A DNA stretch of 47,961 nucleotides from CAIKZZ01 sp036742455 (lineage in GTDB: Bacteria; Pseudomonadota; Gammaproteobacteria; Steroidobacterales; Steroidobacteraceae): positions 1 to 47,961 of the forward strand of contig DAINQU010000021.1 in assembly GCA_036742455.1 (NCBI GenBank), in the 5' to 3' direction. Below, piece after piece: positions 34,289 to 42,547 of this stretch. Position numbers and translations under genes: made by a program. The notes under the pieces were generated by a model that was not told where the DNA came from, searched no databases, and was given only the letters and a program-made list of their open reading frames with translations. The number at the start of each line of letters is the position of its first letter. Within the stretch, counting starts at the first letter, position 1.

Positions 34289-35056
34289 ATGGATAGCACG
34301 TTAAAAGACAAAGTCGTGATCGTCACCGGTGCCGGCGGCGGGATCGGCGCGGCGAGCTCGGCCATCTTCGCGGCCGCGGGTGCTCGCCTTGTGATCAGCG
34401 ATATTTCCGAGGCGATCGCAGCGTCGACGCTGGAGAGTGTGCGCGCGCTTGGCGCTGAGGCGACCGTCATCGCAGCGGACGTGAGTTCCGAGGACTCGGT
34501 AAGGCATCTGGTCGAAAAGACGGTCGCCACCTACGGTCGTCTCGACGGCGCCTTCAACAACGCAGGTGTGGAGCAACAAAACACCGCCCTGACAGATCTG
34601 ACGTTGGAGCAGTGGGAACGCTGCATCCGGATCGACCTGACCGGGGTGTTCTTGTGCATCAAACACCAGGTTCCAGCCATGTTGCGCAGTGGTGGGGGTT
34701 CGATCGTCAACACCTCCTCTGGCCTTGGAAAGTTAGCCATACCCAATGCTTGCGAATACATCGCCGCCAAGCATGGCGTCCTTGGCGTCACGCGGGCCGC
34801 AGCGATCGAGTTCGGTGCCCGGGGCATCCGCGTCAACGCCATCCTGCCGGGCATTACCCGCACGCCGTTGATTGCACGACTCAGTGAGGATCCGAATCTC
34901 GCGGCGTTCTTCAACCAGCTCAAGCTCCGTCACGCAATGCATCGGTTCGCGGAGCCCGCGGAGATTGGCGAGGCGGCCAAATGGCTGCTTTCCGACGGTG
35001 CGTCATTCGTGAACGGTGAAGCCATGGCTGTCGATGGCGGCTTCCTTGCCAACTAA
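34289..35056 (+). CDS. Short-chain dehydrogenase/reductase 1 (classical)
   Basis: 255 residues from the ATG at 34289 with AAGGGA 8 nt upstream. The NAD(P) motif TGAGGGIG is at residues 13-20, NNAG at 90-93, catalytic Ser in NTSSGLG (143/144), and the YxxxK pair Y157/K161 in CEYIAAKHG. The end (GEAMAVDGGFLAN) is typical of classical FabG-like SDRs. Acidic residue D38 at the end of the second strand (LVISD) favours NAD over NADP. It probably oxidises an alcohol intermediate of the pathway. Unlike the other two SDRs in this operon, its active site is complete. Confidence 0.9.
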   Translation: MDSTLKDKVVIVTGAGGGIGAASSAIFAAAGARLVISDISEAIAASTLESVRALGAEATVIAADVSSEDSVRHLVEKTVATYGRLDGAFNNAGVEQQNTALTDLTLEQWERCIRIDLTGVFLCIKHQVPAMLRSGGGSIVNTSSGLGKLAIPNACEYIAAKHGVLGVTRAAAIEFGARGIRVNAILPGITRTPLIARLSEDPNLAAFFNQLKLRHAMHRFAEPAEIGEAAKWLLSDGASFVNGEAMAVDGGFLAN

Positions 35057-35071
35057 CCCTAGGAGAAGCAT

Positions 35072-36139
35072 GTGCATCCGTTGAAGAAAGACTACTACGC
35101 GCCGAGAAACCAGTGGTACGTGGCGGCTTGGTCGTCAGAGATCACCCGCAAGCCGATGGAGCGTTGGATACTCAATGAGCCGCTGGTCTTCTACCGGACG
35201 GAACGGGGTGAGGCGGTCGCCTTGGCGGGACGTTGCCCGCATCGGGGGTTTCCCCTGGGAGAATCCTCGCTGGTCGGAGATGACATCGAGTGCGGCTATC
35301 ACGGGCTGACGTTTCGCGCTGACGGCTCCTGCTCGCGCATCCCGACACAGGAAGCCATTCCGGCCAGCTGCCGGCTGAGATCCTATCCGGTCTTCGAGGA
35401 TTGGATATGGGTCTGGGTTTGGGCCGGAGATCCCGGTCTTGCCGACCCGAGTCTTATTCCGAATCACCGTGAAATTTCATTGACCGATCCCGCTTATCAG
35501 AACGCCGGCGGGAACTATTGGCACGTTCCAGGGCGCTATATGCTGATGCACGATAACCTCCTGGACGGGAATCACGTGCCATTCTTGCACCGTCATTCGT
35601 TCGGCGGCGATGATGGCGGGGCCATTCAGATTCCGAAAATTCAGAGCGGTCCGGATTGGGTGGAGTGCGAGTTCAATCAGCCCGATATCCAATGCCCCCC
35701 GTTTCTCTCGCAGCTGTTCGGGTACGAAGGTCGTGTGAGGCGTACCTATCGCAGCCGGTTCTATGCGCCCAGCCTGCACATCTTCTACGACCAGACCTGG
35801 AGCATCGGTACGGATAGCGCCGGCAGTAAGCTCTTGGGCACCATTCTGCACATCCATGCCGTAACTCCGGCGACGCTGCATTCGACGCATTACTTCCAAG
35901 GCGAAGGACAGAATTTTAGTCTTGGCGAACCCTCGCTTTCGGAGGCGTTTCGCTCCAGTGACATGGTGAAACGCGCCCTCGAAGAGGACGTGACCGCCGC
36001 TCGCCTCATCGAAGAGATGATTCAACGTTCCGGCGGAACACTCAGCGAGATACTGGTCCGTGCCGATAGCGCGGCCGTCAAGGGACGGCGCGTAATTGAG
36101 TCCCTCATCGAGAAGGAACGTCAGCCCGTTGCGGTGTAG
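35072..36139 (+). CDS. Rieske non-haem iron oxygenase (vanillate O-demethylase VanA-like)
   Basis: 355 residues from the GTG at 35072 (AGGAG upstream; the overlapping ATG at 35070 is out of frame). The Rieske cluster ligands are C55 and H57 in CPHRGFPLG and C74 and H77 in CGYHG. The mononuclear iron site is D165/H168/H173 in LLDGNHVPFLH, with a downstream EEDVTAARL near 310 as the probable third ligand region. Overall length and sequence type match VanA and related O-demethylases (MHP..YYAPRNQWYVAAW opening). Such enzymes remove O-methyl groups or hydroxylate rings. No VanB-like reductase or ferredoxin is encoded in the window, so electrons must come from elsewhere. Confidence 0.9.
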   Translation: MHPLKKDYYAPRNQWYVAAWSSEITRKPMERWILNEPLVFYRTERGEAVALAGRCPHRGFPLGESSLVGDDIECGYHGLTFRADGSCSRIPTQEAIPASCRLRSYPVFEDWIWVWVWAGDPGLADPSLIPNHREISLTDPAYQNAGGNYWHVPGRYMLMHDNLLDGNHVPFLHRHSFGGDDGGAIQIPKIQSGPDWVECEFNQPDIQCPPFLSQLFGYEGRVRRTYRSRFYAPSLHIFYDQTWSIGTDSAGSKLLGTILHIHAVTPATLHSTHYFQGEGQNFSLGEPSLSEAFRSSDMVKRALEEDVTAARLIEEMIQRSGGTLSEILVRADSAAVKGRRVIESLIEKERQPVAV

Positions 36140-36177
36140 CCGTTCCGTATACCGGAATGCAAGGAAGAGGAAGGCGC

Positions 36178-36999
36178 ATGGTGAATCCGGAAGAAAGGTA
36201 CAGCAAGGGACCGGTCGGGAATCGACTGGCCGGCAAGGTCGTGCTGGTCACTGGCGCCGGTAGCGGCCAGGGACAGGCCGTGGCCCTGTTGTTTGCGCGT
36301 GCTGGCGCGGTAGTGGTCGCAAGCGACATCAATGCGAAGGGCATGGAAGCAACGCTGGCCCTGGCTCAGCAGGAGCGCCTGGCGGTGCATGCCTCGGCGG
36401 TCGATGCGGCGGATCCGGTCGGGGTGCAACGCTGGATGGACGACGCTGTCGCCCGGCACGGTGGCATCGACGTGCTCTACAACAACGGCGCCGGCGTCCA
36501 CATGGTGCCGTTCGCCGAGATGACGCTGCAGCAGTGGCAGGAGACCTTGCACTGGGAGCTCGACGTAGTATTCATCCCCACCAAGGCAGCGTGGCCGCAC
36601 CTGATCGCCCGCGGCGGCGGATCGATCATCAATATCGCGTCCGGCTCCGGCATGCGGGGCTCCGAGTTCCTCGGCGCTGCAGCGCACGCGGCGGGCAAGT
36701 CGGGCGTCATCGGCTTTACGCGGCAGTTGGCGCTGGAAGGCGCGCCGCACTGGATTCGCGTCAATGCGATCTCGCCTGGGCCGATCGTGACGCCGGCCAC
36801 GCAGGGTTTCTACGAGGGCAGCGCGGAGTTTCGCCATCATTTCGACGGCTGGCCGCTGCTCGCCCGTACCGGACGACCGCTGGACGTCGCGTATCTGGGC
36901 CTGTTCCTGGCCTCCGACGAGTCGACCTTCATGACGGGCGTCAACATCCCGGTTGATGGCGGCTGGACCTGCAAGGGCGGGTATACGGCGCACCGATGA
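36178..36999 (+). CDS. Short-chain dehydrogenase/reductase 2, catalytic Tyr replaced by His
   Basis: 273 residues from the ATG at 36178 (GAGGAAG upstream). TGAGSGQGQ at 25-33 and D50 at the NAD-selecting position show a Rossmann fold. YNNGAG replaces the usual NNAG at about 101-106. The catalytic Ser is in NIASGSG (155), but the YxxxK position reads AAHAAGKSGVIGF: H170 in place of Tyr, with K174 kept (codon CAC at 36685). The end VNIPVDGGWTCKGG is normal for the family. Either it uses His in acid-base chemistry, acts as a binding or structural subunit, or catalyses a different step. It lies in the island operon 38 bp after the Rieske gene. Confidence 0.88.
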   Translation: MVNPEERYSKGPVGNRLAGKVVLVTGAGSGQGQAVALLFARAGAVVVASDINAKGMEATLALAQQERLAVHASAVDAADPVGVQRWMDDAVARHGGIDVLYNNGAGVHMVPFAEMTLQQWQETLHWELDVVFIPTKAAWPHLIARGGGSIINIASGSGMRGSEFLGAAAHAAGKSGVIGFTRQLALEGAPHWIRVNAISPGPIVTPATQGFYEGSAEFRHHFDGWPLLARTGRPLDVAYLGLFLASDESTFMTGVNIPVDGGWTCKGGYTAHR

Positions 37000-37035
37000 A
37001 GCAACCTAATCGCGCCACACAATGAGAGGCCTGCC

Positions 37036-37860
37036 ATGACCACTGCTGTCGAAAAGCGGCCGCTGATACTGCGCTCTCAAGGCCATCGGCACGGTCCGAT
37101 CACCCGGCTCATCAGTCCCGGTGATATCGGTGAAATGGTCAAGCCATTCGTCTTCCTCGACTATGTCAACGCACCCAGCGGGCCTGGATTTGGCTTTCAT
37201 CCCCACTCCGGGATCGCGACGCTGACGCACCCACTGACCTTCGATATCGAGCACGAGGATTCGTCAGGCCAGATCGATGTTGTCCGCCAAGGCGGTGTCG
37301 AGTGGGTGGTGGCCGGTAGCGGGCTGTGGCACCGGGCTCGCCCGCTCGGCGGTGGTCCTGTGCAGGGATTCCAGCTGTGGTTTGCGCTTCCGCCGGCTCA
37401 CGAGAGCGATGCGGCGTGCGCGCAGTTCATCGCCGCCGAGCACATCCCGAAGGTCGGCCCGGTCGTCGTGCTGCTGGGCAGCCATGGTGATGCTCGCAGT
37501 CCGATCACCACATCGCTGGACGCCAATTGCTTCGTGGTGAACCTGAATGCCGGGGAGGTCTGGGAGTACGCGCCGCCGGCAACACACGAGGTCGCCTGGG
37601 CTTTTGTCCAACGCGGTGTGATTGCGGTCAACGGAGAGTCGCTGAGCGACGAGTTGGCGGTGTTCGGAGGTGACTCAGGGGTCCTCGAATTCTGTGCCTC
37701 GACACCGTGCCGGGTGTTGGTCGGATCAGCCGCACGGCACGAGCATCCCCTGGTCCTCGGGCCACACTCAGTGCATACCAGCGAGTCCGCGCTCGCCTCA
37801 GGTCTGCGCCATATCGCGGACATCGGTCTGCAGTTGAAGCACCAAGGGCGGCTGGCGTGA
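37036..37860 (+). CDS. Pirin-family cupin protein
   Basis: 274 residues. Bicupin layout: FVFLDYVNAPSGPGFGFHPHSGIATLTH (metal-type HPH at about 55-57), then GVEWVVAGSGLWHRARP (third His at about 100). The usual Glu ligand of pirin (HSE) is Arg-Ala here. The second cupin half follows (NCFVVNLNAGEVWEYAPP). Some pirins are quercetin 2,3-dioxygenases; most have no known activity. Its stop overlaps the GTG start of the next SDR, so the two are translationally coupled. In an operon against an aromatic or flavonoid-like compound, a quercetinase-type role is possible but the ligand change argues for caution. Confidence 0.85.
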   Translation: MTTAVEKRPLILRSQGHRHGPITRLISPGDIGEMVKPFVFLDYVNAPSGPGFGFHPHSGIATLTHPLTFDIEHEDSSGQIDVVRQGGVEWVVAGSGLWHRARPLGGGPVQGFQLWFALPPAHESDAACAQFIAAEHIPKVGPVVVLLGSHGDARSPITTSLDANCFVVNLNAGEVWEYAPPATHEVAWAFVQRGVIAVNGESLSDELAVFGGDSGVLEFCASTPCRVLVGSAARHEHPLVLGPHSVHTSESALASGLRHIADIGLQLKHQGRLA

Positions 37861-38621
37861 CTGCGACAACAGACAGACGTGCCGACGATCGCGAGACGGA
37901 AGGATTGCCGATCACGGCGACTCGCCGTATTTGCGCGGTTGTGGGGGTCGGTCCGGGACTCGGCGCCGCCTATGCGCGGCGCTTTCATCAATCCGGCTAC
38001 GTGGTCGCCCTCATCGCGCGAAGCGCCGAGGCGACACGGTCGCTGGCCGACGAACTCGGGGAACGTAGCTGCGCCTATCAATGTGACATCACGGACGAAC
38101 AGGCGGTGACGAAAACCTTCGCACAGATCGCCGCCGATCTCGGTGCGATCGACGTGCTGGTCTACAACGCCGGATCAGGCGTCTGGGGCACGATTGAGTC
38201 GGTGACGGCAGCCGACCTCGAGACGTCCTGGCGCATCAACACGTTGGGACTATTTCTTGCCAGCCAAGCGGTGATACCGGCGATGAAACTCGCCGGCGCA
38301 GGGGCGATCGTGATTACGGGTGCGACGGCGTCTCGCCGTGGCGCGGCGGGAACAGCGATCTTCGCTCCCGCCAAGGCGGCACAGCGCGCCCTTGCAGAAT
38401 CGATGGCCAAACACCTAGGGCCCTTGGGCATCCACGTCGCCCTGATCGTCGTCGACGGTGTCGTCGATCTTCCGGCCACGCGTGCCCGCATGCCCGACAA
38501 GCCAGATGCATTTTTCGTCTCACCTAACGACGTTGCCGAGACCGCCGCATGGCTGACGCGACAACCGAGGTCAGCGTGGTCGTTCGAAGTGGAGGCGAGG
38601 CCTTTCGCCGAAAAGTGGTGA
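37857..38621 (+). CDS. Short-chain dehydrogenase/reductase 3, catalytic Tyr replaced by Phe
   Basis: 254 residues from the GTG at 37857 overlapping the pirin stop (GTGA). The cofactor motif VVGVGPGLGAAYA lies at 28-40 and YNAG at 103-106. The Ser region ITGATAS ends at 159, and the YxxxK position is F169-A-P-A-K173. The downstream phrase GIHVALIVVDGVVDLPATR is typical of an SDR subgroup in which Phe at this place is common. Family members of this subgroup lack a proven dehydrogenase reaction. Position among ring-degradation genes suggests an enoyl-type or non-redox step, which is unproved. Confidence 0.85.
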   Translation: MTATTDRRADDRETEGLPITATRRICAVVGVGPGLGAAYARRFHQSGYVVALIARSAEATRSLADELGERSCAYQCDITDEQAVTKTFAQIAADLGAIDVLVYNAGSGVWGTIESVTAADLETSWRINTLGLFLASQAVIPAMKLAGAGAIVITGATASRRGAAGTAIFAPAKAAQRALAESMAKHLGPLGIHVALIVVDGVVDLPATRARMPDKPDAFFVSPNDVAETAAWLTRQPRSAWSFEVEARPFAEKW

Positions 38622-38746
38622 GCCTCATGCGCGAGGCAGACGCCGTCGGTGTCCGCGTTGCGCAGGAAAACAACTGTTCCGTCGGGTGGCTCGCTGGGGT
38701 GAACAGCGCATCGAAGTGGTTGAAGCGATCGTTGAGGAGAGAATAG

Positions 38747-39610
38747 ATGAGGTTACTTAGATTCGATTCGCACGGTGCCCCGCGTCTCGGTGTCATCAAG
38801 GACGAACGGATCGTCGAACTCGCTGATCTGAGCTCTGAATTTCCGAGCATGCAGTCGATCATCGAGGGAGGCGCCGACGCGCTTCGGGTGATAGATCGCT
38901 TTGTGTCGACAACCGCAACTTCGCTGGCGTTGACCGAGGTGCGGCTGCTGTCGCCCCTGGAGCGGCCGGGAAAGTATCTCGCCATCGGCATGAACTACCA
39001 GAAGCATTTGCAGGAGGCAGAGCGGCTCGGCGTGCCTGCGCCGAAGCAGCAACTGTGGTTCAACAAGCAGACCAGCTGCCTGTCGGGTCCCTACGACGAC
39101 ATCGACCCGGGGGTTACCGAAAAGTTGGATTACGAGGTGGAGCTCGGCGTGGTCATCGGAGCGCCGGCCAAGAGAGTCACGGAGTCCGATGCCCCGTCCC
39201 ACGTGTTCGGATATGTGGTCGCCAACGACGTGTCGGCCCGTGACTGGCAGTTCCACTCACCGACGTTCACGGTCGGAAAGTCCTTCGACACGCACGGCCC
39301 TATCGGTCCGTGGATCGTCACGGCGGACGAAATTCCGGATCCTCATGCGCTCAAGCTGCGCTGCTATGTCAATGGCGAGATCAGGCAGAACAGCGACACG
39401 AGCCAGTTGATCTTCAACGTCTGGCAACAGATCGCCTATCTGTCGACTGCCTTCACGCTCGAAGCGGGTGACTTGATCGCCACCGGAACACCGGAGGGCG
39501 TGGGCGTTGGCATGCAACCGCCGCAGTTCCTGCGCGCAGGCGATGTGGTCCGCTGTGAAATCGATGGTATCGGCGCGATCGAGAATCGGGTGATTCGACC
39601 AGCGCTCTGA
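38747..39610 (+). CDS. Fumarylacetoacetate hydrolase (FAH/MhpD) family protein
   Basis: 287 residues; GAGGAGA 10 nt upstream. The C-terminal FAH domain shows the metal ligands E130 and E132 in DYEVELGVVIG, D161 in NDVSARDWQ, the catalytic-type H87 in NYQKHLQE, and GTPEGVGVGMQPPQFLRAGD near 245-265. The family includes hydrolases, hydratases, decarboxylases and isomerases acting on meta-cleavage products. It lies directly before the extradiol dioxygenase gene, so it likely cleaves or hydrates the ring-opened product. The length and the SxxFTVGKSFDTHGP loop favour the 2-hydroxyhepta-2,4-diene-1,7-dioate isomerase-like group. Confidence 0.88.
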   Translation: MRLLRFDSHGAPRLGVIKDERIVELADLSSEFPSMQSIIEGGADALRVIDRFVSTTATSLALTEVRLLSPLERPGKYLAIGMNYQKHLQEAERLGVPAPKQQLWFNKQTSCLSGPYDDIDPGVTEKLDYEVELGVVIGAPAKRVTESDAPSHVFGYVVANDVSARDWQFHSPTFTVGKSFDTHGPIGPWIVTADEIPDPHALKLRCYVNGEIRQNSDTSQLIFNVWQQIAYLSTAFTLEAGDLIATGTPEGVGVGMQPPQFLRAGDVVRCEIDGIGAIENRVIRPAL

Positions 39611-39670
39611 TTTCAATACATCAATCAATGGCGAGCCCGGCGGTCTCAGCCCTATCTGCGAGGAAGTCTT

Positions 39671-40603
39671 ATGCCTGTACTAAACGTCTTGTCCGTGACG
39701 CTAGAGGTTCCCAGTCTTGAAGACGGGCTCACGTTCTACGGCCATGCAGGGCTTGAGGGCACGACCGACGGCTCTAGCGCACGCTTTCGTTGCGCTGGCC
39801 AGGACCGGGATTCGATTGTTCTGATCGGGGGAGCGCCGAAGAAGCGCCTCCACCACATCACCCTGCGGGCGGACCACCTCGACGAGATCGCGAAGCGGGT
39901 GCCGGCGGCGGGCGGTACGGTCATCGCCGCACCGACGGGCATCGAGAATTCGGGCCTATGGCTGCGTGATCCCCATGGGATGGTGATCCAGTTGGTGGAT
40001 CGCCCACCCGATCCGCCGTTAGCGGCCGCACCGCCCTTTGAGATCAACGGTCCGGGGCGCGTCGTGAGGACCCGACGTTCGGCGATACTGCCTGCGGCTC
40101 AATATCCGCCGGCCCGACCGTTGCGACTCGGCCACGTTCTGTTGTTCACCCCCGACGTGCCGCGCAGCGTTGAATTCCTCGTGGACGCCCTCGGTATGGG
40201 ACTCGCCGACCGGGCTCAAGATGTGATCGCGTTTTGCTGCGCGAGAAAGAATAGCGATCACCATGTGATCGCGCTGGCCAAATCGCCTGGGATTGGCTTT
40301 CACCATGCCAGCTTTCAGGTTGCCGATCCCGACGAGGTGGGTCGTGGTGGTCGAGCGTTGGCCGAGAAAAGTGCGAGAGGCGATTGGGGCTTCGGTCGGC
40401 ACACGGTCGGCTCGAACTTCTTCCACTACATTCAGGACCCCTGGGGCTCTTGGTTCGAGTATTACGCCGATATCGACTACATCGACGACTACGCGTTGTG
40501 GACGCCGACCAACTACGACCTTGCCGACAGCCTCGCCAGTTGGGGTCCTGCATTGCCGGCAGACTTTGTCGTCAACCATGAAATTGATGCCGTGAGTGCT
40601 TGA
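39671..40603 (+). CDS. Extradiol ring-cleavage dioxygenase, VOC fold (BphC/HsaC type)
   Basis: 310 residues. Two VOC domains; the C-terminal one keeps the 2-His-1-Glu iron site: H155 in RLGHVLLF, H211 or H212 in GFHHASFQV, and E263 in WFEYYAD. The N-terminal domain (LNVLSVTLEVPSLEDG) is the non-catalytic repeat. Enzymes of this type open catechols next to the hydroxyls (meta-cleavage), for example 2,3-dihydroxybiphenyl or the steroid-derived DHSA. It follows the FAH-family gene by 60 bp. With HsaA-like monooxygenases and a reductase nearby, it gives the island a complete catechol-forming and ring-opening core. Confidence 0.88.
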   Translation: MPVLNVLSVTLEVPSLEDGLTFYGHAGLEGTTDGSSARFRCAGQDRDSIVLIGGAPKKRLHHITLRADHLDEIAKRVPAAGGTVIAAPTGIENSGLWLRDPHGMVIQLVDRPPDPPLAAAPPFEINGPGRVVRTRRSAILPAAQYPPARPLRLGHVLLFTPDVPRSVEFLVDALGMGLADRAQDVIAFCCARKNSDHHVIALAKSPGIGFHHASFQVADPDEVGRGGRALAEKSARGDWGFGRHTVGSNFFHYIQDPWGSWFEYYADIDYIDDYALWTPTNYDLADSLASWGPALPADFVVNHEIDAVSA

Positions 40604-40616
40604 GCGTGCACCTCTC

Positions 40617-41552
40617 ATGACTCCCATCACGAATCGGGTCATCATCACCTGTGCGGTGACCGGCGGAATCCACACGCCGTCGATGTCCGCAGCGCTGCCC
40701 TACACCCCGGAGGATATTGCGGCGCAGGCGATAGCGGCCGCGAATGCCGGAGCGTCGATCCTGCACTTGCATGCGCGCAATCCGGTCGATGGCTCGCCGA
40801 CCGGCAATCCCGATGTCTTTGCGAGATTTTTGCCGCAGATCCATGCGGCGACCGACGCAGTGATGAACCTGACGACCGGTGGCGCACCCAGCATGTCCGT
40901 GGAGGAACGTCTGGCGGCGGCTCTTCGGTTCCGGCCGGAGATGTGCTCGCTCAATATGGGATCCATCAACTTCGCCTTCCACGGCATGAAGGATCGAATC
41001 CAGGAATGGAAGTTTCCATGGGAGCGCCAGTACGTCGAGGACAGCGAAGCCTTCATCTTCCGCAACACCTTTCGTGACATCGAGCGCATCTACCGTCTCA
41101 TGACGGACTTCGGCACCCGTTTCGAGCACGAATGCTACGACATCGGGCATCTCTACAATCTTGCCTACTTCGTGGACAAGGGACTGGTAAAGCCACCGTT
41201 CTGGATCCAGAGCGTTTTCGGAATTCTGGGCGGCATAGGGGCGGATCCTGACAACGTGTCCTTCATGCGTAGGACGGCCGACCGACTCTTCGGCCGTGAC
41301 TATGTCTGGTCGGTGCTGGCAGCCGGCCGTAGCCAGATGGCGCTGGCGACGCAAGGCGCGATGCTCGGCGGGAACGTCCGGGTCGGGCTGGAAGACTCGC
41401 TCTACATCGGTCGCGGACAACTGGCTGAGTCCAATGCCGAGCAGGTCACGAAGATTCGAAGAATCATCGAGGAATTAGGGCTGATCGTTGCAAGCCCCGC
41501 AGAGACGCGCGCCATGCTGGCCCTCAAAGGGCAGGCCGATGTGCGCATGTGA
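40617..41552 (+). CDS. Beta-keto acid cleavage enzyme (BKACE/DUF849)
   Basis: 311 residues from the ATG at 40617; a GTG at 40596 overlapping the dioxygenase stop is the alternative start. The BKACE Zn site is visible as H50 and H52 in LHLHARNPVDGSP, and E259 in RVGLEDSLY. LNMGSINFAF and SVLAAGRSQMALATQGAMLGGN are standard family blocks. BKACE enzymes condense a beta-keto acid with acetyl-CoA and release acetoacetate plus a new CoA ester (as in lysine fermentation). In this operon it probably handles a beta-keto acid made by ring opening. This is an unusual partner for extradiol cleavage. Confidence 0.9.
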   Translation: MTPITNRVIITCAVTGGIHTPSMSAALPYTPEDIAAQAIAAANAGASILHLHARNPVDGSPTGNPDVFARFLPQIHAATDAVMNLTTGGAPSMSVEERLAAALRFRPEMCSLNMGSINFAFHGMKDRIQEWKFPWERQYVEDSEAFIFRNTFRDIERIYRLMTDFGTRFEHECYDIGHLYNLAYFVDKGLVKPPFWIQSVFGILGGIGADPDNVSFMRRTADRLFGRDYVWSVLAAGRSQMALATQGAMLGGNVRVGLEDSLYIGRGQLAESNAEQVTKIRRIIEELGLIVASPAETRAMLALKGQADVRM

Positions 41553-41631
41553 GTCGATGTTCAAAGTGTTGTGTCTGCCGTGCTGGGATGCCGGTAGGTA
41601 GTGATCGTTACCCATGTTTGGAGAGGGTTCA

Positions 41632-42513
41632 ATGAATAGTGCAAAGGTCTTGGTACTGAATGCGACCGGCAAGGTGGGTCGAAACGTCTGTCGCGCGCTC
41701 AAGGAGGCAGGCTTCGACGTGTTCGGAACGACACGGTCCGCGCAGAATTCACTTCAAAAAATAGGGGTCAATCCGGTGGTGTGCAACTACACGGTGCGCG
41801 CGGACCTCGATCGGGCCTTTGCGCAAAGCGGGGCGCGCAAGGTATTCGTCATCACCGACTTTTTCGGTGCTGCGAAGTCGAAAGCCGCGGTTGAGATCCA
41901 GCAAGGAAAGGATGCCATCGACGCGGCGAGGGCGGCGGGAGTCGATCACTTGATCTTCATGAGTGTCGCCGACGCGGAATTCTTCGATGAGCATGTCGCC
42001 CATCTCAAGGCCAAGGTGGCGCTCGAGGACTACGTGAAGCGTTCCGGGATACGCTATTCGATCCTTCGCCCTTGCGCATTCTTCGAAAATTTCGACGATC
42101 CAGCGAATTGGAATCCTCTGAAGAAGGGCGCAGTCAAGTCCATGAGCACACTCGAGTGTAAGTACTGCGCGACCTACGACATCGGCAGGGCGGCTGCCGT
42201 CATGTTCCAGAATCCGGAGACCTGGGTTGGCAAGTCCCTCGACGTGATCGGTTGGAAGGGGGATCTCGAGGCGGTGGCTGCGGCACTGGAAAAGGTGAGT
42301 GGTGTGCCGGTCAAGGCCAAACTCGCGATGCCGTTGTTTCTTCGAAAGTTGCTCTTCAAGGATCTGCACCACATGTTCCTCTACTACGAACGGGAGAAAG
42401 GTCCGCGTGGCGAGCCAGAGGAATTTCGCAAGGTGGTGCTAGACGCGCTGACGGCGGAGGACTGGTTCCGCTTCCATGGGCGCTACGCCAATGGTGAGCG
42501 GATCGTGAACTGA
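41632..42513 (+). CDS. NmrA-like NAD(P)-binding protein
   Basis: 293 residues from the ATG at 41632 (GGAGAGG upstream); an ATG at 41614 is also in frame. The N-terminal Rossmann motif is VLVLNATGKVGRNV, followed by VDHLIFMSVADAEF and the SDR-like segment SGIRYSILRPCAFFENF typical of atypical SDRs of the NmrA group. The canonical YxxxK is absent; NmrA-like proteins act as redox sensors or as isoflavone/vestitone-type reductases. It ends the operon, followed by a hairpin at 42548-42580. A sensor role for the pathway or reduction of a flavonoid-like intermediate are both possible. Confidence 0.85.
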   Translation: MNSAKVLVLNATGKVGRNVCRALKEAGFDVFGTTRSAQNSLQKIGVNPVVCNYTVRADLDRAFAQSGARKVFVITDFFGAAKSKAAVEIQQGKDAIDAARAAGVDHLIFMSVADAEFFDEHVAHLKAKVALEDYVKRSGIRYSILRPCAFFENFDDPANWNPLKKGAVKSMSTLECKYCATYDIGRAAAVMFQNPETWVGKSLDVIGWKGDLEAVAAALEKVSGVPVKAKLAMPLFLRKLLFKDLHHMFLYYEREKGPRGEPEEFRKVVLDALTAEDWFRFHGRYANGERIVN

Positions 42514-42547
42514 TCGGCGTTCCGGGTTTTCGCCCTGATCCTGTCCT

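Noticed and set aside
38549..38746. A 65-codon frame between the third SDR and the FAH-family gene
   Set aside because: It overlaps the SDR in another frame and has no start signal; the TAG directly before the next ATG is coincidental.
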